From positions 1 to 35,580 of the forward strand of contig JADRCO010000373.1 of the NCBI GenBank assembly GCA_021464525.1: a stretch of 35,580 bases of DNA, written 5' to 3'. Every line of letters starts with the position of its first letter. Positions within the stretch are counted from its first letter, which is position 1. Position numbers and translations under genes: made by a program. Source of the stretch: Rhizophagus sp. LPA8_4_AMF. Lineage: Eukaryota > Glomeromycota > Glomeromycetes > Glomerales > Glomeraceae. Below the pieces are notes generated by a model, which had not been told where the DNA came from, made no database searches, and saw nothing but the letters and a program-made list of their open reading frames with translations. Below are positions 10,956 through 22,195 of the stretch, piece by piece.

Positions 10956-13028
10956 TATCTGTTATTTATACAGCTAATTTATTAAAACTCTGAACCAGTC
11001 CTCCATCCAAAAAATTGCTCCTGTACCCTATCATCACCTTATGAAATTTACCTATATTCTTCTATAGTAGCTATTGAATTATATAGGATCATTATGTCAT
11101 TATAAAATACCATTATATAATGTGTTTTAATAAGAATTTATAAAATAAAATTAAACATTAAGTAATAAAATATTTTTTAATATTTAAAAATCTACAAATT
11201 AATATAATTTTCAAATTCTAACAAATTAAATTTTATAATATCAATAATTCTTAATTTTAATTCTTATCATTTAAGGAATAATAACTTTAATAAATTTTAA
11301 CTCTTATTATTTAAGGAATAATAACTTTAATAAAAATAATAAAAAAAAGAAAATTAATAATATTATTTGGATAAATGTGTATCTTACCTCCTTGTATAAT
11401 ATTTAAATCTCATATTCTGTAACAAAAATTTGTAAAAAAGAAATTTTTAATATGCAAACTTTTTTGAAAAATGTATATTATATGTATTTTTACCTGTTTT
11501 GCAAATTGCAAGTTTACTTAAAGTATCAAGTTTTGAATGTCATTTAATTTAACTTATTTTGCAAAACTCTTTTTTTTTTGGCTTTTATAATTAATCACGT
11601 GATAACTTTAATTCTAGCCAGAATTAAATGATCATAAAAAATATCCTTTTTTGGAATAAAGGGAAATTTAAGCATCATATATAGGGCGAGATTAAGATTT
11701 ACTCATTATTTAATTAATAAAAAAGGTAATATAAATTTTATAATATAAACTTTATACATTATATATTTAAATTTAATAAAAAAATAATTATTAAAATAAA
11801 AAAAAAAAAATGAGAAATTATATAGAAATTAATATACTGTATTTAATTAAAAATGTTTAAAAATTTAAAATCAATTTATAGAATAGTATGTTATAATTAT
11901 GATTTAAAGAAAAGGAAAATCTAGAATTTTCATTTTTTTTTTTTGAATTTCTTTTTTTCACAGGACAATATTTGAGATATATATTACAACATATATGAAG
12001 TGTCGGTTGATCATTTTTTACATGGATGCTGATTGAACAGAAAATATATTTGCTTTTTAAATTCAGATTTTTTAAGAATAAAGATATTAAACAAACAAGT
12101 TAAACAATCTAATTATCGATTTAATAATTTTAATTGTTTATTAGTTTTAAAAATAAATTATTGAATAGATTAGAAATATAACAAGTTAGGGATGACCAGG
12201 CAAAAAAAAGTTGCCAATTGTTTTTATTGGAGGAAATCAGCCAACATTTTTTTTATAATTATTCGTCGTCCAGTTTTATTGATACATTTTCGCACGATTA
12301 TTGAAGCCATAATTTTTGATCCTAAAATTCCAGCTACAGTACGTCTGGTACGAAGAGAATTCAATAATATTAATAAAGGTCAATATTGTGCATGATTCCC
12401 GATCCGTAGAGACTAGAGAACAAAAGTGATCCGCAGTATTATTATGGAACTTTGAATTTATATCCAATAAAAAATCCACGCAGAAATAAGATTAGCGGTG
12501 AAGGTCCAGGTCATTCTGTTTATGTGAGAGAAATCCTTCGGGGAAGGAAATCTTATTAATTGTTCAACTAAATCGTTTGTGGATTGGATGTATCATGAAA
12601 ATCTAAGATGATTTGACCGTTTGATCATTCAAGACAACAGGGTTTCGAGTTTTCATTTTGCGGCAAATGTGATACAAAAGGCGAGCTGTTTAGAAAAGCT
12701 ATTGTTATAAGGGGAACGTGAAATTACGAATTAGTGGGTGCACACATGATTTGCCAATTTTGATTAGAATAATACATTAACCCTTTTTTGCCTTAATATT
12801 TATTTGGTTAAATCATGGCTGATATACATTATGTTATGGTACGTAACCCCAAAGTCCAGATTTTGTTGATCGGTTTCCCGGTAAAATTCATTGATCGCTG
12901 GCAGGATTTATAAATATTTTTTTTTAAAAAAACAATGGATTTATTCAATATGCCATACTGTACAGTAGTAACGTACACGTAGCATTGAATTAATTAATTT
13001 ATCCTAGTTTTTCCTGTACAATTTTACA
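10956..13028. other. AT-rich intergenic DNA upstream of the MFS gene
   Basis: No supported gene. It contains the 40-bp tandem repeat at 11254-11333 and long A/T-rich stretches to about 12,180. From about 12,190 to 12,780 the composition is more balanced, with frames that look faintly coding (for example IIEAIIFDPKIPATVRLVRR after 12,300) but no proper start and no recognised family. A T9-A7 switch (12917-12932) precedes a 15-codon ORF (12934-12981). Confidence 0.45.
11254..11333. repeat. 40-bp tandem duplication
   Basis: Two adjacent 40-bp units (11254-11293 and 11294-11333) differ at two positions. Each contains TTTAAGGAATAATAACTTTA. It is non-coding and probably a recent slippage or repair product. 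Confidence 0.8.
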
Positions 13029-13036
13029 TATAAAAG
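13029..13036 (+). promoter_or_regulatory. TATA-like box of the MFS gene
   Basis: TATAAAAG lies 76 bp before the ATG at 13105. A five-codon uORF (13051-13065, encoding MRSR and a stop) sits between it and the start codon. The leader position is inferred from sequence only. Confidence 0.4.
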
Positions 13037-13104
13037 CACATAAAATTCAGATGCGTTCTCGTTAAAAATCTTTGATTAACTACTACTTCCAAATCACTAA
13101 GAAA

Positions 13105-14919
13105 ATGGATAATTCGATTTATATAAACGCAAAAAATAATCAATCGGATACAACGATAGCATCACAAAATGATACAAAGCAAAATCAATCGCAAAAAATA
13201 AAAGGGGTTGAAGATATATCAAATCTAAACAACACACAAGAAAAATCAATTCGTTCAGAAAGTGATGATAAACCTTCAATTTCAATTCACATAAATACAC
13301 AAGATTTTGATAAAAGATCTGCAACAACAACGATCGTTGATAATAAAAATTCAAACTATTGGTCAAAGTATCTTATTCTTACTTTAATCTCTGTCGGTTC
13401 TATGCTTATGCCTATATCATGCACGATTACTTATTCAGCGGCTGAGGAAATTCGAGCAGAATTTGATGTTAACGATATGGTTAATGGGTTACCATTCGCT
13501 TGCTTCCTCATTTCCTTTGGTATCTTTGTAAGTATTTTAAGGTTTCTGCTCGAAGATCTGAATTCATAAAATTAATTTCTCTCACATGGCGATTTAATAA
13601 TATAGCCATTAATTTGGGCGTCGTACTCTGACAAGCATCAAACGAGAAAACAAGTATACGTTGCTGGCTTAGTTTTACTAATAATAGCGAGTATTATATG
13701 TGCTATTTCAAAGAATATTTGGGTTTATATCGTAATGCGTGCACTGCAAGCTTGTGGTGTAGCGGTAGTGATATGTATTGGTGGTGGTATTATATGCGAC
13801 ATTTTCTCTGATCATGGTAATTTATAAATACTTGCATTTTAACATATGATATTCATTCATTCACGTTTTATTGGTTAATTCTTGATTCTTTTTTTCTTCT
13901 TAGAACGAGGCCAAGCGTATGGTATCTTTTCATTTGGAAGAGAAACAGGAGGACTTATTGGACCGGTTATTGGTGGTTTAATTACGAGTTCATTAGGATG
14001 GAGATTTAATTTTTGGTTTTTAACAATCTTAAGTGGAATTTTTATGCTCTTAACAATCTTTTTTCTTCCTGAAACATTTCTTCAACCTCTGTCCAAATTT
14101 CTTCCAAATATTACTTTCTCTTCAACCAGTAATCGTTCTTTAACATCGACCAATTGTTCGGATTCAACCTATCGAGCAAATTCAACTCCATCAATAAGAG
14201 CTGTATCCATAAAAGCAGCATCCATTGTATCTACAATTAAAACCAAACAATTTAATCCAATGGCACCTTTAACTCTTTTAATTTATCCTAACGTTGCACT
14301 ATTATGTTTCAGCAAAATTATAATAACAATAACGAATTATATTCAAAATTTATTAATCGGTGATTTATTATCAAAATATTATGGATTAAATTCATCATCT
14401 GTCGGGTTAATTTATCTAGTACCAGGTTTAGGATGTATGGTTGGTAGTGTGATAGGTGGTAAATATCAAGATTGGGTTATGGAAAGATATAAAAGAAAAA
14501 ATAATTTACCATCTGAATTAAATTTTCCTGAAATTAGAATTAAAAGTTGTTGGATAAGTATAATATTAGTACCAATATGTTATTTACTTAATGGTTTAAC
14601 TTTAGAAAAAAATTTTGCTATTTATTGGATTTTAATTTCTTTATTCGTTGGATCTTTTGCTATTATAATGATTTTCAACTTGATTTCAACTTATTTAGTC
14701 GATGCTTACCCGGAAAAGAGTGCCTCAGCTATCGCTGTATCTGATTGCTTATGTTATATAATTAGTGGTATAATAATTATTTTCGTTTCTTCTGAAAAGG
14801 ATACTCTTAATCCTTTAACTTTATTTTCATCTATGGCTGGTGTAAGTGCTTTATCTGGTTTATTCTTAATTATCGTAGAAAATAAAGGAGAATCTTGGAG
14901 AAATAGATGTAATAAATAG
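13105..14919 (+). CDS. MFS transporter, DHA1-like (multidrug/polyamine type)
   Basis: Three exons, 13105-13527, 13606-13816 and 13904-14919, give 549 aa with consistent phases (0, then 1). Residues 1-88 are a polar, Asn/Ser/Gln-rich cytosolic tail. The first membrane helix begins at about 89. After it comes a motif-A-like loop, PLIWASYSDKHQTRKQVYVA, and RALQACGVA. Then ERGQAYGIFS, GGLIGPVIGGLI, LGWRFNFWFL and LPET match the DHA1 drug:H+ antiporter pattern (Qdr, Aqr1 and Tpo1 relatives). A Ser/Thr-rich central loop separates the two six-helix halves, and the length suits a 12-helix protein. Placement is the plasma or vacuolar membrane; the substrate cannot be read from sequence. The motif-A loop is diverged (Asp and Lys kept, the usual Gly-Arg-Arg replaced by Thr-Arg-Lys). 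The ATG was chosen because the frame upstream has only a TTG. Confidence 0.88.
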
Positions 14920-15946
14920 AAAGGAGAATAAAATTATATTGTATAGAATTAATTTAATAATAATAATAAAATAATTTCCCACTCCTATTCCAAAAATAAT
15001 TTGAAATTCTAGAACCTGATCATATTCCAAACTAGCTGAGTTGATTAGCATATCAGCACCACTTTCATAATAAAGGTCTTTGATTAATTAAGAAAACAAA
15101 TGATTTTATATATTCAATGTTTATAAGTTACATAATATTTGTTCTTTAACATTCAAAAGATAATCAATATGTTAATTGATAATGATCATCCAATAATAAT
15201 TTACGTGAACGAACTAATTGATTATCATGATATCTTTCAAGAATATTTTCGTTCAACTTGTTGATACGCATAATTTAAATTGAAACGTTAGACTTTTCAT
15301 ACACTAATACGTCAAAAAAAGGATCCGATCTCGTGAAAAAGCTTGTTTGAATCCCCTTGGAAAATTTGATTAAACCAAATATGGATTAAATTTCTTATGA
15401 TTTCCCATACTTGTTCCCACTCAAAAGTTCGACTGTTGCATACTTTAAATTGAAATATCGAATCTTTTTTAATCTATAAACATGATAATTATTCAAAACT
15501 AGAAATTCCTTTAGCAGGTATGCACATGTTAATATATCTGACCTGGTAAGCTGTCAACAATGTTTATTCATTAAGGTTTTGACATAAAAAAAGAATTATT
15601 CCCGGATTTTTATCCAAGATAATTCCTCTCCCACTTCTTGAATTTTTATTCTTGAAACGCGAGAAATAAAGAAAATCAAGAACAAACAAAACAAAACAAA
15701 ACAAAGGAAAAACGCCAATAAATAAACATATAAAATATATTCTAAACTATATTCAAAGGTAACTATAATTTTCTTTTTATTCACGCAATAGAAACTTAAT
15801 CCACGCGGTAGAAAAGGAAGTTGTTTCAACATAAAAAAACCAATGAAAAAGAGCCATGAATGTTTTTTTTTTTTTAAAAAAAAAGATAAAACTGCGCCAA
15901 CTTACAATTTTTTTTTTTTTAACGCGTATAATGCGGATTTATAGAT
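14920..15946. other. intergenic, with minus-strand coding-like scraps
   Basis: The minus strand holds an ATG-initiated 35-codon frame (15271-15164, containing ERYHDNQLVRSRKLLLDD) and, further along, a frame near 15085-14960 with ESGADMLINSASLEYDQVLE. Both look protein-like but end quickly and match no family I know. They may be the remains of one decayed gene. The rest is AT-rich; 15863-15884 is a T13-A9 switch that probably marks the promoter of the next gene. Confidence 0.3.
15863..15884 (+). promoter_or_regulatory. T-run to A-run switch upstream of pRiA4b-like gene
   Basis: Thirteen T followed by nine A, 63 bp before the ATG, with a second T run at about 15909-15920. The same arrangement precedes K5 (30705-30727) and the CBS gene (18275-18287), so it is probably a core-promoter or start-site feature of this genome. 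Confidence 0.4.
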
Positions 15947-15954
15947 ATGGATAG
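15931..15954 (+). promoter_or_regulatory. uORF overlapping the pRiA4b-like start
   Basis: An ATG at 15931 opens a frame of seven codons plus TAG that ends at 15954, eight bases past the first base of the main ATG (15947) and in another frame. If the transcript includes it, scanning ribosomes would meet it first and translation of the main frame would be reduced. Transcript start is not known. Confidence 0.4.
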
Positions 15955-16798
15955 CGCGATTAACCCTATTTTTTTTATCCAACAATCTGTTCAACAAGAA
16001 GTACAAAGTACTTCAAGTAGCGATTTTCAAACGCCACCTCTAACTCTCTCAAGAAGTTCTTCGCCATTTTCGTTTGACTCAACTAGAGCGAGATATAATA
16101 ATGATGATTATGTTCAAGTTCTTCAATTTAAAATTCAATTAGAATTTGTAAAGAAACCACCTGTTTGGCGTCGTATTCAGGTCCCGTATGAGTATACATT
16201 TTTTCAATTTCATTTAGCAATTCAATGTTGCATGGGTTGGTGTGTAAGTATAACATCTATACAGGTTAATTTTGTATATGTAATCACGTGAAAATTAACA
16301 TGATATAATGTCTTTAATTAATAACAATAGAATTGTCATATGCATGTATTTCGCGCCCAAGAAGGTTTTGAAATTGGCAATCCTCGTATGAGCGAAGATT
16401 TTTCCGATTTGCCACAAGTACGAGTACAAGAAGAAAAGACAACTTTACTTAGAGATTATTTTCATAGTAGGGAACAGAAAATGATATATGAGTACGATTT
16501 TGGAGATTCATGGGAACATATTATTACATATGAAGGCACATTTGATCGTAAAGCAAGAACTCAATACCCAAAGTGTTTAAAAGGTAGAGGTAAGTGTCCA
16601 CCTGAAGATATCGGCGGTTACGTAGGTTTTAACAATTTTAAAGAAATTATGAGTGATAAAAATCATCCTGAACATGAACATTTTTATGATTGGTACGGTG
16701 GTAAAGATTTTAATCCTGATGAATTTGATAGAAGTTCTGCTTTCGATGGTTTAGAAAATATAAATGATTTTAGAGATGTGAGTGATTATCAATTTTAG
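15947..16798 (+). CDS. pRiA4b Orf3-like domain protein
   Basis: Exons 15947-16243 and 16331-16798 (87-nt phase-0 intron, GTAAGT to AATAG) give 254 aa. Residues 1-55 are Ser/Gln-rich and probably disordered. From about 58 the family signature is clear: LQFKIQLEFVKKPPVWRRIQ, then AIQCCMGW, the splice-joined NCHMHVFRA, YEYDFGDSWEH (152-162), and C181...C188 with PPEDIGG (189-195) and YDWYGGKDFNPDEFD (218-232). These are the hallmarks of the plasmid pRiA4b ORF-3 / IS1096 TnpR-like family (PF07929). The family is common in bacteria and on plasmids and is found in some fungi; its biochemical role is not established. The intron shows the gene is adapted to the host. The exon junction is supported because it restores the conserved GW-x-x-x-H-x-H-x-F run. 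Confidence 0.9.
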
Positions 16799-17192
16799 TT
16801 TTCATAATATTTTGTAATTTCTCTCTCTTTTTTTGTAATCCATAATGGTATTTTTTCTTTTTTTTTTGACAATCTTAATATAAAGTCATAATACATAAAT
16901 ATAATGAAATATGTTAAATTTTATTTATGAAATGATCAACATTTATTACAAGAACTGATATCGCATATTATTATCCTAGTATAATAACTATTGGTTTTCT
17001 AATTGAAAATATTTACATAAAATATAAGTAAAATGAAAATGTTCTATTTAAGTATGTAATAAAATATACCTATATATGGAATTGTTATTATTTAAAGAAA
17101 TGCTTCGTGTTTATTTATCTATTTATAATCCCACTTCAAAAATTTTATTATTGAAATGACTAATTAAGTGTTCATTCTTTTCCCATACTCAT
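16799..17192. other. AT-rich intergenic DNA
   Basis: This is the 3' flank of the pRiA4b-like gene. No frame, repeat or RNA gene is seen. Confidence 0.6.
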
Positions 17193-17438
17193 TTACAAGT
17201 ATACTGTAACAGCTTTACTTCCAATAAATCTTGTAACGTGTTCTTGATTTTCAGTATAAATCAACATCTCACTCATTTCACTTATCGTAGATTTTGTTAA
17301 AAATTCACATAATGATGACCAATTCATATAAACCAAGTAGGTAAAGTAACCTATCATTAGTGAGAGCATAATTGAGAGAATTAACATTACGATTAAAACG
17401 TAAGCAACCAACTTTGGTGGTGAACAAGGTCGAAGCAT
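17193..17438 (-). CDS. possible small membrane protein, 81 aa
   Basis: An ATG at 17438 opens 81 codons on the minus strand. Residues 11-37 form one long hydrophobic segment (VAYVLIVMLILSIMLSLMIG and beyond), after a short Pro/Cys-containing head (MLRPCSPPK). The tail is polar and ends GSKAVTVYL. The stretch has a less extreme base bias than its flanks, which favours real coding. No family is recognised and there is no second exon evident. It could equally be a chance frame. Confidence 0.35.
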   Translation of the reverse strand: MLRPCSPPKLVAYVLIVMLILSIMLSLMIGYFTYLVYMNWSSLCEFLTKSTISEMSEMLIYTENQEHVTRFIGSKAVTVYL

Positions 17439-17453
17439 TGTGATAGAATACAA

Positions 17454-18289
17454 TATAGCGAATAAATTGAATAAATTTTGTTTTTTAAGAGAGAGATATA
17501 TATATATCTATATGTGTGTAGTTTTTTTTTGATTGTTAGAAATTATTTTTTTTATTTTGTGATTCAAAAAATTTCATTCCCTTTACATGTATATAAATTC
17601 ATCGTATGTTACTCTATTTATATTAAATTTAATACGAAAAGACTATCTTTAAAAACAAACAAAACTTCTCATTTTCCTTTGCAGAATTTAATTTTGATTG
17701 GTTTTCACAAGCTTCTGTAATACAACAGGTTTCCTAAAAAGTGTTTAAAGACGTAAATGCATTATATTGTTTGAATCAGGTCATTTTTTAGGAAAGAATC
17801 CACTAAATTAAGGATCAACAATAACAGCCGTTACCGTCATGATTTTATACATGGAAGGAATACTGAATATTTAATTCACCATGTATACGTCATGATTGAT
17901 ATTATCAAAATTAAAGATCCGGAATTAAAACTTATTAGCCTACTATTTAATACAACGTTCATCAATCCAATCAACGCGGGAGTAACGAATTTGAACACGT
18001 CCGAAATAAGTAATCTATAATAAAATATATAGAATATTCCAGGCCTGAATTGTGTATATCTACGCCACTGGTTTTCCAAGATTCTATGTAACATGATTAC
18101 GTATATGATGTAACACTATTTATCATCTTGTGAATAAGTCAGATGGGCTGTTCTCATTATAGTATAGTTATTTAATTGCGTGAGTAGATTAGATGGCGTG
18201 ACCTGATTCTGTTCCGCAGTAACACGATCAATATAATCGATTGATAGGGAAAAAACACTAAATTTTCAAATTTCTTTTTAAAAAAAACA
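17454..18289. other. intergenic DNA before the CBS gene
   Basis: No supported gene. Minus-strand frames near 18094-17920 show protein-like pieces (RRYTQFRPGI; after an intron-like TTATAG, GRVQIRYSRVDWIDERCIK) that may be a fossil of unknown origin. A T5-A8 switch at 18275-18287 lies just before the next ATG. Confidence 0.35.
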
Positions 18290-19453
18290 ATGGCGACTAA
18301 ATTAGCTAAATTAACACCTTCGGTAATTAGAGGTTCTTCGAACAAGCCCTTATTAATTGCGGCAAAACCAACTATTACAGTTCGTGAAGCATTGAAAAAA
18401 ATGGAAGAACATAATATTACTTCTCTACCAATTTATTCTCATGATTCCGATAATATAGTTAATATAGTAAATTTAGTTGATGTATTAAATTATATTATTA
18501 AAGAAGCTGTCGCTGATGAAAAGTTGCCAAGCAAATTGGATAGTGAAAAAAGTCTTAGTTTAAATAATCAAATTGAAGTTGTTATGACTTTGGATGCTGA
18601 TAGAGAAAGTTATAGAATGTTTAAAGCTGATGCTAACGAACCTATTTTTCCGGTGAAAATACTTTTCTAAAAATCTCGAACTGTTTTTTTAAAAAATATT
18701 TCTTTAATCCTAACAATTTTTTTTTTATTATTTGTAGATAATTGAAGCATTTTCTAACGGCATTCATCGATCTTTGGTTATTGACTACACTGACAAAGTC
18801 CCTCCGTATGTCCTAACTCAAACTGATATTATAAGATATATACAAGCCAATCCTGAAAGTGTATCAGGGATTGATTTGAATGGCTCTTTAGAAAGTTTTG
18901 GCCTCGCTGGACCTCGTGATGTTATTATTGGAAAGGATAATGAAACTGCTTTAAATGTTTATCGCAGAATGGCTGAAAAAAGTCTTACGGGAATACCAAT
19001 TATAAAACAGTAAGCTATATTTGATATAAATATATTTTAAAATTGATGAATTTATTAAAGATTAATTTATTCTTCTTTCGTTATAGTGATACTGAACAAT
19101 TAATGGGTACTCTCTCTGTATCTGACTTACGTGGTCTTAATTATGAATCCATCAATAATCTCGTCTTACCAGTTCTCGATTTCTTGGCTGTATGTACAAA
19201 ATTATTTAAAAACTTGCAATTTCATTTTATTTTATATTCACTAAAAATCTTTATTCCTTTATCCTTATAGACCCTTCCTAAAGCGGAATCTACTTTGAAT
19301 CCAATTACAGTCACAAAAGATGTTGCACTTAAAGACGCACTAAAATTAATTGTTGATAATCATATTCATCGTTTATGGGTTGTTAATGAGGACAAAAAAG
19401 TTGATAATGTTGTTTCTCTAACGGATTTGATAAAATTAGTTTTACAAGCCTGA
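18290..19453 (+). CDS. four-CBS-domain protein, AMPK-gamma/Snf4-like layout
   Basis: Four exons, 18290-18652, 18738-19009, 19087-19189 and 19271-19453, join in phase to give 306 aa. There is no signal peptide or membrane segment, so it should be soluble. The protein is made of four CBS modules in tandem: about 20-80 (TVREALKKMEEHNITSLPIY), about 95-160 (GIHRSLVIDY...LTQTDIIRYI), about 180-235 (TALNVYRRMAEKSLTGIPII...LSVSDLRGL) and about 250-305 (ALKLIVDNHIHRLWVVNEDK...VSLTDLIKLVL). The HR-x-W-V-V and SLTDLI pattern of the last module resembles the nucleotide-binding CBS4 of AMPK gamma. CBS pairs (Bateman modules) bind AMP, ADP, ATP or related ligands. Whether this is the true Snf1-kinase gamma subunit or another four-CBS protein cannot be decided without a phylogeny. 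It converges on the cystathionine gamma-synthase gene, 467 bp away. Confidence 0.85.
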
Positions 19454-19920
19454 GGAAAGAGGCAAAAATTATCTCGTCTTATTTTTTACTTACCGCTAAA
19501 TAGGATATAGTTTAACCGATATATGTATATAAAATATTATGTGTACTAATACGAATCATTTCATATACGTATTGATAGCTGAACGATCCTTTACAAAACT
19601 TCAAACAATTAAAACGATTAGCCCATCTTTATTTTGTTAATAATAAATTATTGTTTAAAAAGGAATTGAAATTTTTATATATCTCGCCATGCTAACTTAT
19701 TAATAAAATTGTCAGTTAATAATATTAATAAGATTATAATCTCCGTAGAGATTGGAAAATATATTATTATTTCTTCTTTATTTAAATATTGAAAATATAT
19801 CTATGTATTCGTCATTTCCCATTTCTATTCATTAATAATTTTATAATTTTTATTCCCCACACTTCATATTTCTTACCTTTAATATTCATTATATACTATG
19901 ATGTTATTTGTCGATACATA
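19454..19920. other. shared 3' region of convergent genes
   Basis: AT-rich, with no frame of note. Both neighbouring genes must end transcription here. Confidence 0.5.
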
Positions 19921-22195
19921 TTACATCCGCATTTCCTCCTCATCAGTAATAGCATCTAATCCTTTTTGAAATCCTTTCAACAACATTTCTCTATCTTCCA
20001 AGCCAACGCTAACTCTAACTAAATTGGCTTCAACACCAAATTTAGAAGCCCAATCTAATTCAAGATAATGAGCTAGTATAGTATAAGGACAAGCTAAAGT
20101 AAAATTTGTACCCAATGAAGGTCCCTTTGCTATGGGTAAAGAATCGAAAAATTGTTGTGAAGCTTTTGATGAATAGAAAGTTAATGAAAATAATCCTCCG
20201 TAACCTCCATTTATTTTCTTATATTGTGTATATATTTCTGGTGTAATATATTTTGGATAATATACTTTCTTAACTAAAAATTGTTAAAAAGCAAAAAGTT
20301 AAATTTTGTATATCAAAAAAAAAAAGATATTTTTCTTTTATTATATGTAAAGAAATTGATTTTATGCTTACCTTTCGGGCTTTTCGAAAGAAAATCACAT
20401 AATTCTTCAGCACTTTCATTGATTTTTAGAATACGATCACGAAAAGTTCTAGAATTCCTCTCTAAGAATATAGCATCTTCACTCCAAATTAAGTCTTCAT
20501 AGTCCTGTTTGATTATCTGTTTCAATTTTTCATAATGTTTTTTTTGAGGATTCAACACCAATCTGTAAATTTAATATGATAAAAATAAAGTTAAACACAT
20601 TGATTTTTTGTTTCATTAAAATTATATAAAAATTTACTCACCCACCACCCATAACATTACTAGCACCACTAAAAATTTTAGTTAAACTAGAAACTAAAAT
20701 ATCGGCCCATTCTAATACGCTAACATTAACAAAATTTCCAATAGTTTCATCAATTACAATTAAAAAATCGTATTTATCAGCTAATGAACTTAATCTTTTT
20801 AAATCTGGTGATTTACACAATGGATTTGATGGAAATTCACAAACTAATGCTGAAATTTTTTCTCCTGATTCTAATAAATTCTCTATTTGATCAATGTCTT
20901 CTGATGTTCCATTTCCATAAAGATGGCATCCTGGTCCAAACTTTTCCAAAATTTTCAATGTATCGACATACGTAAATCTAATAAAACCGAAAATAAATAA
21001 GATTAAGATTTTTTTTTGATTAAATTTTTTCTCCGAATGTAATACTTACCCGAAACAGATGCTTTTATTTGGAGGAAAAGCACTCATGATGTATCTATGA
21101 GCGTGAAAAATTGAACTCATCCCAGTAGGAAATAAAAATACGTCATCCTCGGTAACACCTTTAATACCTCTTTCAGTGACATTTGTACTCTCGATTTTTT
21201 TATTTATAACCCCATCCAAATTATCGATTTCGCTAGCATTATTTTGCTCTTCAACGCCAAGAACACCAGCAATTCTTCTTCTAAGTGCGATTTTAGCTTT
21301 ATCTGCAAATGTGATAGGAAGATTACGACCATATCTTTCTTCTACATAAAAATTTTCTTCTACAGTAGCTGATTTTTCAGCAAAAGTTGAATCGGTTGGT
21401 GACGTTGGCGATTTAGGTTCAGTTATATTACGAAAAGTAGAATCTTTATCAAATTTATTCATAATATTTGATGTTCGCATATTTGAAGAATAACGTTTGT
21501 GAAAGATTGGCCTTCTTAAAGAAATTGATGATTTTTCGTTACAATTCTCGGTAATAGAAATTTTTTCATCATGTTTAGCTTGCATAATATTTAAGGAATA
21601 CTCGGCACATCTCGAACTTATTCCTTCTCCTGTATGTTGCCAATACGATTTCGCTACGGGAAATGCATCTTTAGGAAATAAAACTACATGAAGAGCTACA
21701 CTCCCTTGAAATGATGATTTCGCTTGGTCAGGAGGAATAACTGTAATTTCAGCTAATCGAACACATGGTGTTGAAGAAATTGACGGGGATGTTGGTGACG
21801 TTTGTTTATAATATTGAAGAATAAAATCTCGACATCTTTGCGCTGATTTACGACTTGGAAATAATAAACATGTTTCTGTTGGTTTTGCAAATTTTTGATC
21901 ACACGTTGTAACCAACTTTGGTAATTGTGAAAAGTAAATAATGCAAGTTCTTATTCGTTAAAGGTAAAAAAAAATTACTATTTCTTGTAAAATAAATATA
22001 ATTTACCTGTTTTATTTGAGGATGAATGAAAAATCTTGGATAGCCACATGTCATACGACTAACTACCCTCTCCGCTGCTTCTTCATAATCAATATTATCC
22101 TGCCATGTTGGTAATGTAACTGATATTGCATGTGATGTATTCGCTGGTATTGGGCTTCCGATTTCTGTTGGTATTGAATATGATGTTGAAGTCAT
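19921..22195 (-). CDS. cystathionine gamma-synthase
   Basis: Five exons on the minus strand, 22195-22007, 21915-21050, 20977-20642, 20562-20372 and 20273-19921, give 644 aa in consistent phase. It is a PLP enzyme of the Cys/Met-metabolism family that joins cysteine with an activated homoserine (O-acetylhomoserine in fungi) to make cystathionine for methionine synthesis. As in fungal enzymes (yeast Str2, Neurospora met-7), a long N-terminal part of about 250 residues precedes the PLP fold. Visible marks are ERYGRN (256-261), [13 protein letters not shown] (about 325-337), IDETIGNF with the PLP-contacting Asp at about 428, and [16 protein letters not shown] with the Schiff-base Lys at about 452. 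The C-terminal domain ends [19 protein letters not shown]. Two low-complexity Ser/Thr/Pro inserts (about 102-112 and 230-240) and a variable linker mark the N-terminal part. The protein lacks an obvious targeting signal. The ATG at 22195 gives a start like other fungal homologues. Confidence 0.92.

Noticed and set aside
12192-12479. Overlapping frames on both strands
   Set aside because: The two strands are equally open, neither shows a family signature, and no splice partners were found.
13072-13104. Longer start for the MFS transporter
   Set aside because: The open frame begins with TTG, not ATG; the first ATG is at 13105.
15340-15365. tRNA-like T-loop text near TTTGAATCC
   Set aside because: No matching acceptor stem, anticodon arm or box A could be placed around it.
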